From Trichoplax adhaerens (taxonomy: Eukaryota > Placozoa > Uniplacotomia > Trichoplacea > Trichoplacidae), in NCBI RefSeq assembly GCF_000150275.1, contig NW_002060966.1, positions 221,590 through 285,589 on the forward strand: 64,000 bases of DNA, read 5' to 3'. Under the pieces are notes generated by a model. It saw only the letters and a list, made by a program, of their open reading frames with translations. It was not told where the DNA came from and ran no database searches. This document shows positions 24,772-37,054 of this stretch, in pieces (position 1 is the stretch's first letter; each line of letters begins with the position of its first letter). A program made the translations under genes and the position numbers.

Positions 24772-25578
24772 TTATTGTGGTAATTCAGTACTAGACTGCT
24801 CTTCTACTGACAAATGATGATGTTCATCATCACTGTGATTCCTACGATGAATTGCGCTTTCTAAATGATTGCAATAATCCGTTAGGTAACCTACGAATTT
24901 TCCGTCACATTCTGTAAGTATTTTAATTACTGCAACCTTGAGTTGTTTAACCTGCAATAACAAGATTATAGCATTAAAATCGAGAAACATCAGGACAGTT
25001 TTTTACATCAACTTCATGTTGTACCGGTCTGTTATCGAGCTTAGAAACTTCTTCTTCAATAATGTAGACATCATTAATGCCATTCACGCATTTTAAGACA
25101 CGAAGTAAAACTCTCACTTCTGTTTTAACCGATCGGATAGTATAATATCCTGAGTTTGGATTAACCACTGGAGGACGTAAGAGTGAGTAAAAATTAATGA
25201 AAGCTTCTTAAATCGTTATTTTATTTGAAGGGATAACTTACCGACATCTTTATTTGAATGCAATGCGGCAACGTGATTGGGCTTGATTGGAAATCCATCA
25301 AAGATTACTTTACCATCATTAAGTGTAGCATTACTGGAAATCTAAAAAAATTAGCTCCATCTAATTATTCATAGCTGATGAAATTTTCTTTTGAAGTTAC
25401 TTGAGAGGAAATAGTATAAATAGTAGATAATATATACCTTTATAAAATTGATCTTGGGTACATTAAGTTGAACGGTGATAGAAAGATCGATTCCGCCTGC
25501 AGGAAATTCACTAGCCAAAGTATACGAAATGAGTTGGAAGCTACTGAGGATCAGTAGGGCGCCATGAAATTTGTTCAT
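24772..25578 (-). CDS. Secreted protein of unknown family (four exons)
   Basis: Four exons join in consistent phase: 25578-25438, 25341-25242, 25167-25007 and 24951-24772, all with GT-AG borders, giving 193 residues. The first exon opens with a signal peptide (MNKFHGALLILSSFQLISYT, cleavage near LAS-EF). The middle contains ISSNAT (an N-glycosylation site), a GYYTIRSVKTEVRVLLRVLK stretch and two Cys in the last third (ILTEC, TDYC). The C-terminus is very acidic and His-rich (NHSDDEHHHLSVEEQ), which could bind metal, though that is only a suggestion. I do not recognise the family. The alternation of beta-like segments suggests a small extracellular domain. The exon structure is well supported by reading frame; the function is unknown. 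Confidence 0.75.
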
Positions 25579-25774
25579 GATTGACCTTTATAATTAGCGG
25601 TAGTATTAATGGAATGGCAGCAGATAGGAATTATTTTAAACTATTAAGCGATTCAACTGGAGGTAATCTATCCGAAGAATGGTAGTTGAGGATTAATTTA
25701 TATCGTCTAGGATGAGTCGTTCTTGATTGGGTTATTTCCGATAGTTGACTAAATATATAGTGGGAGCGCTTTAG

Positions 25775-25782
25775 CTTTTATA
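25775..25782 (-). promoter_or_regulatory. TATA box of the secreted-protein gene
   Basis: On the minus strand TATAAAAG lies about 200 bp upstream of the ATG at 25578, inside a slightly GC-richer stretch. The distance implies a 5' UTR of roughly 170 nt. The match is visible; function is inferred. Confidence 0.4.
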
Positions 25783-28587
25783 CCTCCGCTTGGACTGTGA
25801 TCCTCTAATCAAATTTTATTTGTTGACTATGGCGCTAATTTAATGCTTCATTAATCTGGCTACCGTTCATAAAAGTAATAATTGATATACGAAAATATCG
25901 ACGCAAATTGGTAATACACTAATAAATTTAATATTTGTTTTGTATTTTACTATTAGTTATTTGTGTTAACAGCTGCCTAAAATCTATTTACGTTCAATTC
26001 TAGTAAGTCTGCATATTCTAGATAATATCAGTTAATAAGTACGCTGTCAATTAATTTACTGTAATTCTACAATTATTATTGATGAATTCTAATATCATTT
26101 CTTTATGCCCACTATTTTTTTTGGCTGGGCAATAAGATGCTTATTGTACAAAGATTGTCCCAATAATAAATTTGAGGAAATTTAATTTTAATTGCTTCAC
26201 TAATTGTTTTAATTAGTTTATTATTGCATCAGCAATACAGATTACATAACAACCAATACTTAAAATATCACGAATAAGATAAAATAACAGCAAAGCCGAA
26301 CTAAAAAGCGAAACTAAATATTATTATTTCCGTAGAATTCTATATCTTCTATTAAAATATCGTTCTTCACGATTGATAATAAATATAATATGATTTTGAC
26401 GCATTTTACACCCCAGTGCTGCTTTATGAACTTGAAAATTAGCCGATGGTAAAAAAATTTATTAATCACGTTTAATTTTCGATTATAAGTATTTATGTAG
26501 TGATTCCTGATATTTGTTTGATATATTACAGCTTACTACAGCAATGTTGTGATTAGATCTAATTATTAATGATATTCTGTTGATTTGTGCTTCAGCTTCA
26601 GCTGAACTTTTCATATTTAGCTTATCATAAATATTAAGTGACATTTGTTAATAGCTTCATCAGGTTGTGTCAACTCATCCGAGAAATAATCTTTTATTTA
26701 CATTAATTACAGCCGATGTAAAAATCAAGGAGGATAACAGGGCTATATTGCAGAACTAATTATGAAATAATCCTTAATACTTTGCTAATGAAATCATTGA
26801 TGTTATTTGTATCTGTCATTTTGGATGTTCCTTTAGTTATAATTTTATTTAGTATTTGGAATTGTTTTCTCGCCTGAAAATCTAATTAACTTTATTCGAT
26901 TTAATGCAAACTTTACTCTATAAAAATTGAAATAGTTCAATGGGAGTTTTTTTGATGTAACGGTAGACATTATTGAACATTTTGATTGAGTAACGATGAG
27001 AAAGATATTAATCGAGGAAAATTTGTATACCTCAAATATTTCCTTCTAACAATTTCCCGTTTATCCACTCATAAACGAATTTAAAAGATAAGAACTTTAA
27101 TATCAAGCTGCAAATTAGACAAATAATTACTAGTCTGTCTTGAGAATTAAATGCAGTTTCATCTCTAACAGATCAGTACCTGAAAAGTTATCGGCTTTGA
27201 TGATTTATATCATAAGTTTACAGACCTTTATGCCGTCATACTTTTGTCCTAAAATGTTTTATATACTGTTTAGGAAGCAATATTAATGCAGCTATTTGGA
27301 ATTAATTCGGAACAAAAGAAGTTAGTGCCCAATACATATAATATTAGATTTGATATTGTATGTTAATAAATTCTACAGTTGTATTCATGTATAATAGGCA
27401 GTGAATGCTGTATCTTAGATTTATGCCCCATTTTAATATCAATATAATATGAATGCTGTATCATAAATTAAATACAATTTTGATGTCAATGCAACATAAT
27501 CACAAGTAGTTGACAAGTTTTTTAAAAGAAAGTTAGAGCTGTATTGCTGTATTTCCAATAGAAATGCGAAAAGCTCTCCAAATTCAAATTATTAATGAAT
27601 ATGTACTGAATATAGCCTGACTTTGCCCATAGCATCAGCAAGCTAATTTTGATCAGTTACGGTTAAATTGATGATTACCATATTGTATTAAATTGTATAT
27701 TTGCTTATTTATAACTACACTATAAGGTATTGACGAGCGAATTATTAATTACTGTTCGTTAAATTATTGTTTGTTTAATTAATGATAGATCAATACTAGT
27801 GAAAGGACAGCATTGGTTTCAGATGGATTGACTTTTATTACCTTACCTTATATCGCCTCTGTTATATTAGAAATGATAATTTACTTACTAGACAATATCA
27901 AAATAAATATTAGTTATGTAATAGGCGATGAAATAACCCTAAGAATAATAATATTATTTTTTTTAAGGCTGCATTAATTCAGAAGTGAAGTAGATCAGTT
28001 TCCGTGTTTGAACGAAAATAAATTTAAATTAACAATCACGTTTTCTTTTCAGGACTGAGCTATTACAAATATTTTTTAACTAGCAACGGACATATTTGAT
28101 TAAGTACAATATATACTACTTACAGATTGTCTCCACCATAACTCTTCTTAACTATTTAATTTACTATAAATGGAACGTTTACTCGAAATATGAATTACTA
28201 ATAGCGAATGTATAATACGTATATTAGGAAAATCCAAGTACAAATTCCAAGATACCGTAGGAGATAAAATGATTTCCATACTGCTTTGTATTCTAAATAG
28301 TAAGTAAAGGTATCCAAGTTACCCTCTCAACTGAAATGATAGCTAAGCTGAACAGCTAATTTCCATATTGGATAGAATAATGTATAAGTTATGAAATCTC
28401 TGATAATAGCGTTAAAATCAGTACGCGTATGTATACAAATATTTCCTACGTAGATTAACAGCGACATATATATGATTTATGAACAGCTTTAAAATTTCTT
28501 ACAGGTTAGACCTATTCAAGTAAGTTAACGTAGTTACTTCATAACAACTTATAAAATTCATCCTAACTAGGTTATTACAGGTAAATA
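25783..28587. other. Intergenic AT-rich DNA
   Basis: No exon recognised. A small imperfect direct repeat of about 50 bp, both copies starting GAATGCTGTATC, sits at about 27402-27497. Confidence 0.5.
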
Positions 28588-30215
28588 AGCAGATAAAGTA
28601 TCACAAACACAGGATTCCATGAGCAAACTTTAATCCACAAATTGAAAAAATAAATTCATTACAGAATAGAGCATCTGTATGGAGGAGTAGAACTGAATCA
28701 GTACACTTTTATTAGTGGATCTATCGATAAACTCTATTCTGCTCTGTAAACAAGTAGATGAAATACAACGAGCACAGGACTGGACAAACATGACTTCATT
28801 GACAGATAAAAAAAAAAACAGTCCGTGTTACGGAACTACGTTTTCGATATTAAGGTTGTGTTGCAGTAGTTCTTCCATACTGATCATATGAACTATATTT
28901 TTTAACTTGTAATCATTTCTTATAGTACTTAAGCTAATAATATGGTTCGACTAAGTTACAATCTGTCATGTTTGTTATACTTTAGCTGCGTTGACCTACT
29001 TTGACTGGATTTCTGTTGTTCACTTGCTTTATGCTATCTTATTATAAGTCTAAGTATAAAAGCTAGTTATTGTTTGTTGTTTTTGTTTTTCTGTTTGTTA
29101 TAGATTGCTAGTGAGAACTACTAAAATAAAATCGAAACCTAGAGTAAGTTGTACTGTATTTTTTGCGATTGTTTTTTTGAGTCTACCTAGGAGGCTAGTT
29201 CTAGATAGTTTATGCCATTTAGACAATTTTGACAGTCCATCACAGAATCGAGCATTTGCATGTATAGAATAGCATTCAATCTGTATACTTGTTGACTAGT
29301 GGATTTATTACTGAGCTATTCTGCTTAGTAAACAAGTAGGTAAAGTATCGTAAGCCCAGGATTGGACAAATATGACTTTACTTACGGATGGAAAAATTAG
29401 TCCATCACAGAATCGAACATCTACATGTATAGAATAGGATTCAATCCCTCCACTTGTTGATTAGTGGATCAATTTCTGAACTATTCTGCTCAGTAAACAA
29501 GTAGGTGAAGTATTACTAGCCCAGGATTGGACAAATATGACTTCAATTATGGAAAGAGAAATTAGTCTATCACACATTGATCATCTACATATATAGAATA
29601 GAGTTATAGCGAATCTACAGGTATTGAATAGGATTCAATCAGTATACTTATCTATTAGTGGATCGATCACTGAACTATTCTGCTCTGGAAGCAAGTAGAT
29701 GGAAGTTCAACTAGCACAGGACTAGACGAGCATGACTGTAATGCACCGATTGAGAAATAGGTCCAGTATAGAATTGAGCACCTGCATGTAGCAAGCTTAA
29801 TATAGACATCGAGCATATACGTCTAAAGGAAACCATTTGTTAGTTAGGGGCCTAGAGGATGGAGAGTGAACTTAGAAATAGATCGGTTTGTATCTCCATA
29901 TTTTTAGATTAGCTTATACGAGCGTAAAATTGCTATAAACTATAATAATATAAACCATTGATCTCAGTCCAGTTTGACTCATTTTATTGTGAGATATAGC
30001 CGTTGAACAGATTAAGATACAGACGACTTTATTACACTAGAATAGACTATCAATCAGTACAATTGTTGACTAATGGATCTATCGCTGAACTATTTTGCTC
30101 CGCCAACACTACCAACATAGGATTTAGGATTTGGTGAGCACAGCTTGATTGACAGATTGAAAAAAAAATAAGTCCATTACCGACCGAATTCAGTATCTGT
30201 ATCGATAGAAGAAGA
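28588..30215 (+). repeat. ~165-bp satellite, partly tandem
   Basis: A unit with the landmarks AGTCCATCACAGAATCGA, ACTAGTGGATC, TGAACTATTCTGCTC, AAACAAGTAGGTGAAGTAT and AGGATTGGACAAATATGAC recurs. Two clean adjacent units start at 29234 and 29399, each 165 bp. A third, longer one starts at 29564. Diverged copies lie at about 28588-28823 and 30028-30215. No coding capacity is conserved between units. Confidence 0.8.
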
Positions 30216-30539
30216 CTAAGATGGACTGCTAGAAATGCATCCATATCGAGCAGACCCGAACCTTGCACGACCACTTTCTATCAAGTTCTTGCAAGATTTG
30301 GCTAAAACTGTGACTATGATTGAACCGAAATTGACTTCCTCTGATAGGCAGTGTTGGTTATTGGTGATGCTAGTTGTTGGCTTGGGTTCTAGCCCTTGCT
30401 TACAGCCTGTTATTTAACTTCGGTTGTACTTTTGTTTTTAAATTCTTGGATTATTTAACCCAAGTTATAACATACAACCTGGCAGATCCAACACTGCTAA
30501 CGCTGATAGCTTATGTTATAGGACAGACCATGGATGGAC

Positions 30540-31085
30540 ACTGAATACTGAGTACTGAGTACCAGTACAGTACAGTGTACTGTACTGTACTGACTGTACT
30601 GTACTGTACTTGCGTAAACTAATTCGAATCAGAGTACTGTAAGGTGCCCTAAAATCACAAGAATGAATCAAAATGTAATAAAATTTATACAAATATAAAG
30701 CTGAATAACTTGGCTTATTAATTTACTTAATAAAAATGAACTTAATGGAATAACTTTTATGTAATATTGTATTAAATTCCGAATTTTCTACAGTACTAAG
30801 TAAAAAACGTGGTTATCTAACCATCGCTCCTCCCAGAGTACAGTATAGGCTGTATGGTATGGTATGGTACAGTACAGTACTGAACAGTCAAAGTGTCTAG
30901 TTTGTACTGTAGTGCCCAATTCATTGTCAGGTGACTCCATAGTGTACAAGTGTACACTGTACATTCTACATTGTCTGCCATGTTATACAGTCGGACAGAC
31001 GATGGACGGAGTCACCTGACTGTCAATGCCATAGCGTACTGTACCGTACAGTGTACAGTGTACACTTGTTCGAGTTCGAACTGGT
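30540..31085. repeat. Palindrome-rich block of GTACTGTAC-type repeats
   Basis: Dense runs of TACAGTAC and GTACTGTAC at 30555-30612, again near 30868 and near 31037-31065. A long-range inverted repeat, GTCAGGTGACTCC (30926-30938) against GGAGTCACCTGAC (31008-31020), encloses further short palindromes such as GTGTACAC. The block could form several alternative hairpins or cruciforms. Confidence 0.75.
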
Positions 31086-31711
31086 TGGTCAAGGAAGATT
31101 CTTTATCATACTCCCTCTACTAGCAACGACTGCACTTTCAGTAGGGTAACAGTCGTATCTAGAATGAATTGGTGTCTCTTGCCTGCAGTCATCTTGTACG
31201 TACAGTACATTGCATTGAAGCCAATGACGTCATAAATGGATGAAATTGTGCTTCATACAATACCTTACGGTACAATAGACAGTATCAACAACGCCACCAG
31301 TAAGTGATTTGGCTGGCTGGATGGTCCACTACCAATCTTGTTTTGAAATCATTTCTTCCTCATTACCCATTCTAACCAACATCGACTGCAGAAGCAGAGG
31401 GAAAGTTGGCTGGCAATTGAAATCAAGTCAAGGGAAAATCGCCTGTCTATTTTCACTTCTATTGCATGACATTGAAATACAACAGGATCGATCGAAAGGA
31501 TTGTTCATTACTAGGAAGAATTACCAGTACAGTCTGGCAGATTCATCGTTTGATGGTCAATCAAGAGTGTCGTTGCCTCGATTCTTGTTATGGCTGGCCT
31601 ACAAACGACTTCCCAATGGATTTGTAGACCATTTTTAAGGGTATTTTATGCAATAAGTGCATGCTAGCGTACTGTATTCGTGATGGGGTGTATCCACTAA
31701 TTATTATTTTT
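31086..31711 (+). other. 5' flank of the lipoyl synthase gene
   Basis: An open frame of 109 codons (31309-31638) lies here but resembles no lipoyl synthase N-terminus. Its end (around 31585-31625) is related in DNA to the flank of the second copy near 36880, so the duplication includes this region. An upstream non-coding or targeting exon may lie here. ACAAG before 31721 could be its acceptor. Confidence 0.4.
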
Positions 31712-34307
31712 ATGTACAAGTCTTTGAAACGGATGCCATCGACTGTCGCTTCGATTCGTGATTACAGTAATATACCAAAGAGTAAGAGAGAAGAGATTGC
31801 CAATGGGCCTGGTTTAGAAGATTTTATTGTCAAATCTCCTAGTGAAATCAAGAAAGAAGAGTATTTTGCTAAACGTAGACGGTAAACTATCATAATTCAT
31901 CAATGTCAAATGAATGAGGAATGACACTATTCATATTGAGATATCCACACGTTATAGACGAAATCATCTGTAGTTGATCTAATTTTACCATGTCATGGAT
32001 AGATACGCTGTTAATCTTACTCAATGAAATCGTCTTGAAGCCTCTCTTAATACTGTACACTATTCATATACTATTCGAAATCGTCTTAGTTGATCCAATT
32101 TTGCCACATCATGGATAGATACGATGTCAATCTTACTCAATGAAATCGTCTTGAAGCCTGTCTTAATACTCTATTCATATACTATTCGAACTCGCCTTTA
32201 GTTGATCCAATTTTGCCACATCATCGATAGATTCGCTGTTAATGTTATTCAATGAAATCGGCTTGAAGCTTCTCTTAATACTCTATTCATATACTATTCT
32301 AATTTCAGCCTTCCTTTACCGCCGTGGCTTAAAACGACGATACCTACGTCCAATAGTTATAACAAGCTAAACAAAGATTTAAGAAACTTAAAATTACATA
32401 CGGTACGTATGCATTGGACCATGTTTGTAATTATACTTTCTACAGTCTTCTCGCATAATCAATTGGTTGTTGGACAGTAGTGAAATGCCTCTGTAATGAT
32501 TAATCATCATCGCTAGCAATAGCTCGCTTGAAGTTGACTCTTCTACTCCCTTGGATAGCAGAGAACTTTTCATAACCAATTTAATAGCTGCATTGTCTAT
32601 TCTATTCAGTCATTTGTAAAAATTTTTTCCTGTAGTCCAACACCGCCATGATGATCATGTTAGCCATTTTAACCATTATTTTTAATAGTATCAAAGCTAA
32701 CATCAGTAGTGTATGATTTGTTAATTAATAGGTTTGCGAAGAAGCAAGATGTCCGAACATAGGTGAATGCTGGGGTGGTGAATCTGGAACTGCTACTGCA
32801 ACAATCATGGTAAGTCACGACTAAATAGGATTACCCTTGAAATCGGTTCTTGATATTGTTTTTTTGTATACCCTGTGTATGAATAGGTTCTAGGCGATAC
32901 ATGTACACGTGGTTGTCGATTTTGTTCCGTTAAAACAGCACGTAAACCTCCTCCACCTGATCCTGATGAGCCTGTTAACACGGCTATAGCTCTAGCACAA
33001 TGGGGTCTTGATTATGTAGTCTTAACTTCTGTAGATAGAGATGGTATGCTTACGATCTTATAGCATGATGCTACCACTGCTATAGCATAGGATTGGTAGC
33101 CTAGAAATGAAATTTATAAATTTATTTTTCTATATGGTGGCAGATCTTTCTGATGGTGGATCCAACCATTTCGCTGAAACTGTGAAAGAAATTAAGAAAC
33201 GGTATTCATTGCTATCGATGGACACAGTAGATTATATAGAATTCATTTATAATATAGAACGACGTGATTTCTTTCATCCCCAACAATTTTAATATTATTT
33301 TCCCTTGATCTAGCAATTTATCGATGCTGGTTGAAACTTTAACACCTGATTTCCGAGGGGATAAAGCAGCTATTGCTACAGTTGTCAATGCGGGAGTAGA
33401 TGTTTATGCACATAATGTTGAAACTGTAAAGAATCTTCAATGGTATGTCACTCCTATGCTTTCACTCCTAAGCTTTCATGACTTGGAAATAGATTGTTGA
33501 TTGTTGATGATACATCTGCAATTATATCTCCAATTGATAGGCTAGTACGTGATCCACGCGCAAATTATGAACAATCTCTTGAAGTTTTGAGTTACGCAAA
33601 AATCGTTAATCCCAATCTTGTTACTAAAACGTCCATAATGTTGGGTTTGGGAGAGACTGATGAATCAATACTCCAAACCATGAAAGGTTACCCTATAGAA
33701 GAGAAATTTGTCCTTGTCTTAGTATAGAGAAATTAAATCATTTATCTTATCGATAGATTTAAGAAGTATCGATGTCGATTGTATCACCCTTGGCCAGTAT
33801 ATGCAGCCTACAAGATATCATATTAAAGTATTGAATAGTCTCGATAAAGACTTGAATTCATTTTGAAAATGTGATCTTTTAACAAAATGCAACATCTCTA
33901 TTAAACATTATTATCATGTCATGGATCGTAGGTTAAGGAATACGTTACACCTGCCAAATTTCAGCATTGGGAAAAAGTTGGTAACGAACTAGGTTTTGCC
34001 TATACTGCTAGCGGCCCTTTAGTACGGTCATCTTACAAAGCAGGTAACAATAATGGTTCTATAGCAGTTTAAAATGACAACATGGTAGCATATAATAGCC
34101 AGTTCATTGCTACGTTTGCTCCTTCCTATATCCTTACTATACTCTATTTGTCTACATAATTTCCTGCCGAAATGCAACGCATAGCCTGCGCTGAATAGCA
34201 AATACTGTTCACTGATACCCTTTCATCTATTTTACATCGCTACTGTAGGTGAATTCTATCTGAAAAACCTTGTTCATAAAAGAAATAAGACCAATGGATC
34301 TGACTAA
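31712..34307 (+). CDS. LIAS: Lipoyl synthase, mitochondrial (complete, ten exons)
   Basis: A radical-SAM enzyme that inserts two sulfurs into protein-bound octanoyl groups to make lipoyl cofactor for mitochondrial 2-oxoacid dehydrogenases and the glycine cleavage system. Exons: 31712-31881, 32309-32402, 32732-32809, 32887-33043, 33144-33201, 33314-33442, 33541-33686, 33757-33827, 33932-34043, 34249-34307. All have GT-AG borders and all phases agree, giving 357 residues (human ~372). Motifs in order: [20 protein letters not shown]; the auxiliary-cluster [12 protein letters not shown]; the SAM-cluster [71 protein letters not shown]; and the C-terminal RSSYKAGEFYLKN with the cluster-binding Ser. 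All key residues are present. The start at 31712 gives a basic, acid-free leader ([16 protein letters not shown]) suited to mitochondrial import; a further upstream exon cannot be excluded. A degraded second copy follows downstream. Confidence 0.95.
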
Positions 34308-35470
34308 TTAACCACTTGTAGAAAGAAAAATGAACATCTTATGATGTTCAATGACGTAATCAGCTAAGCGCATGAAGTTTAGTTTATTAATAGTATAAAA
34401 TCCGCTATAATGCTATCTATAGACTGGTTATTGTGCAATAGATACTGATATAAAGTGGAGCTATAAGAGAGTTGCTTTGTAAAACTTTGCATCATTTCCT
34501 TCCGTATGGTGATATAAATATGCATGCCATACTATTACACTGAATTATTAATTATTATTATTTTACTAAAATCACAATTTGATAATTTATAAGCTCTATC
34601 AAGTATTGCCTAGGTGATTCTGCTATACGCGTACATATACTATTATTTTGAATGCTAAGAAATATATCATAATTTATAAATAAAAGGTAAAGATAAATTA
34701 TGATCAAACTTGGTGTAGTGCCGCGTAAATTTTAAGATTCCTCCAGTATTAACTAGCTAAGTCATACTCTAGTTATAAGTCCTAAGTACTATAGAAAGCA
34801 AGGGCAATCTTAGCAAATTGATCAAATATAAGTGAAGTGAAGTAAAAGAGATCTTACACTTAGTTATAAACATAACCAATTTAAAATTGTCAGTAGAAAT
34901 TAATTTACAATTAGTATCAATTATCTCTTTTTCATTGAGTATTAGGTAATACGTATAGATCATTTATGCAATGCTCATGTCATTGATCAATCATGTTATT
35001 TGTGTTTGCTCATAATACTGTTATAAACCTCCTTGCTTCGTCTGTAACAGATTACAATTAACTCTATTATGTAATTAGCATTTGTATCCATTGAGACATA
35101 AAGCATTCTATGTATTTTAGATAGCTAGTTAGCTCAAGCTTTTTCATACAAAAAAAGGACAAAATAATTTTTACTCCACGTTTATTCTTTTAGTTTTTTT
35201 TCTGTAGTCTATGGATTATACTGTATATTAACATTTACAGTAGGTATTTACTGTATAGGCATGGACTACTGTAACTGTGCTAGTTTTCTTCTCATAATCG
35301 AAGATACACGTTGTAGCTAGAGAGATTTGCAAGGAGCAATACGTCGCACTGTACAGTAGGTCCTTCTCGTTCCCCGTACGTTGATGAAACTACTTCTGCG
35401 ATACTACAGAAGCAATATACCTGGATCGACGATGTGACCAATAGGCCAACTCGAATAACGTCGAGTAAAA
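34308..35470. other. 3' flank of the lipoyl synthase gene
   Basis: Non-coding, AT-rich. Parts match the flank downstream of the pseudogene copy. From about 35210 the motif TACTGTA/TACAGTA becomes frequent, leading into the hairpin array. Confidence 0.5.
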
Positions 35471-36308
35471 ATAATTTTATCCCTTTTTTGTATTTAGGTA
35501 TATCATAGACTACGTTAAGAAGACCTTTTTTTAGTCTTCTCGACGTAGCCCATGGTTTATATACAGTATGTTAACCCATAATTTTTTTCCATTTTTTGTA
35601 TCTAGGTATATCATGAACTACATTAAGAGGGCATTCTTTTAGTCTTCTTGATGTACGAGTAGTCCGTGGTTTATATACTGTATGTTAACCCATAATTCTG
35701 TCTCTTTATTGTATTTGGGTATATCATAGACTACGTCAAGAAGACCTTTTAGTCTTCTTGATACACGAGTAGTCCATGGTTTATTTACAGTATGTTAACC
35801 CATAATTCTGTCCCTTTTTTGTATCTAGGTATATCATGAACTACGTCAAGAAGACGTTCTTTTAGTCTTCTTTATACGCGAGTAGTCCATGGTTTATATA
35901 CTGTATGTTAACCCATAATTCTGTCCCTTTTTTGTATCTAGGTATATCATGGACTATGTCAAGAAGACGTTCCTTTAGTCTTCTTGATATACTAGTAGTC
36001 CATGGCTTACATTAGTTAACCCATAATTTTGTCCCTTTTTTGTATCTAGGTATATCATGGACTACGTCAAGAAGACCTTTTTAAAGCCTCTTTGGCGTAG
36101 TCAATGGTTTATAAATCTTCACCCATAATTTTGTCACTTTTTGTATTTAGGTATATTATGGACTACGTCAAGAAGACGTTCTTTTAGTTTTCTTGGCGTA
36201 GTCCATGCTTTATATACAGTATGCTAACCCATAATTTTGTCCCTTTTTTGGAAGACCTTCTTTTAGTCTTCTTGGCGTAATCCATAGTTTATATAAGTTA
36301 ACCCATAT
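35471..36308 (+). repeat. Array of ~110-bp hairpin units between the LIAS copies
   Basis: Seven full units and one truncated unit start at 35471, 35578, 35692, 35802, 35915, 36023, 36125 and 36231. Each begins ATAATT(T/C)TGTCCC, then TTTTTTGTATCTAGGTATATC. An inverted repeat follows: GACTACGTCAAGAAGAC, a short T-rich loop, then GTCTTCTTGGCGTAGTC or close variants. Each ends TTTATATACAGTATGTTAACCC. The inverted repeat is kept in most units although both arms vary. No frame is conserved. The last unit has lost the left part of its hairpin segment. Confidence 0.9.
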
Positions 36309-37054
36309 TCATATTATATACAGTAAAAGTATGCACTACTCCTTGTCTTTGTCATTGTCCACAATAGAGAGAGATTTTGATTGGTTGGGCAAGTGCATAC
36401 GTCATCGTTTGCAATGGCGTTGGACGTCCAACTTGCGATAAGGAGAGAATGAAAGTTGGAAAAAATGGCCGATTGTCATGGAGACGATGAAGAATTTTCC
36501 CCCAATTCTTCATCTAAATATTAGTACTCTCGTTTCGTCATCTCCAGTTCAAAATGGCGTTGTCTGTCTCTAAATTGTCAACCAAATAAATGGAGAGTGT
36601 AACTAACGTTCAACGAAACGAACGCATTGCCCGCCCTATTCTAACGCAGCGGTCAATCACTAGCAGGTGGAAATACCTGCAATGAATGGCGATCACCTTG
36701 GAACGAGCAGCCGAGCAAGACTAAGCAAGAAGGCGGTGAGTTGCTAGGCGTAACGAGTAATCCATCACCTTGTGTATGTGATACTGTGCTATCCTATTCT
36801 TTTGGGCGGCGTTGATTTTGGAAAATTATTTCCTCGCAAAGCAAAGGCAATTCGTTGGTTGTTATCCAAAGACGGTTACTGCCTCGATTCTTGCTATGGC
36901 CGACCTACAGATCATTTCACCATGGACTTACTGACCGTTTCCACAGGTAATCCAGAGACAGATTGAATGTGGCCATCAATACTTGCTCGCCGGTAGATAT
37001 CACCCAATATCAACAGACTAATTGTTCTTTTTGACACCCAAGGCTTTGAAATGG
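36309..37054 (+). other. Flank upstream of the LIAS pseudogene, GC-richer
   Basis: 36380-36770 is less AT-rich than its surroundings, with many CG-containing words (ACGTCATCG, GGACGTCCAAC, CGAAACGAACG). It could be a former promoter region. Frames at 36772-36966 and 36912-37100 have no recognised homology. Around 36880 the DNA matches the flank of the intact copy. Confidence 0.4.

Noticed and set aside
31309-31638. A 109-codon frame just upstream of lipoyl synthase
   Set aside because: No similarity to lipoyl synthase or any family I know. The matching flank of the pseudogene copy does not keep the frame.
35471-36308. CRISPR-like periodic array
   Set aside because: Units are ~110 bp with the repeat spanning the whole unit and no unique spacers. 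The genome is eukaryotic, so it is a satellite.
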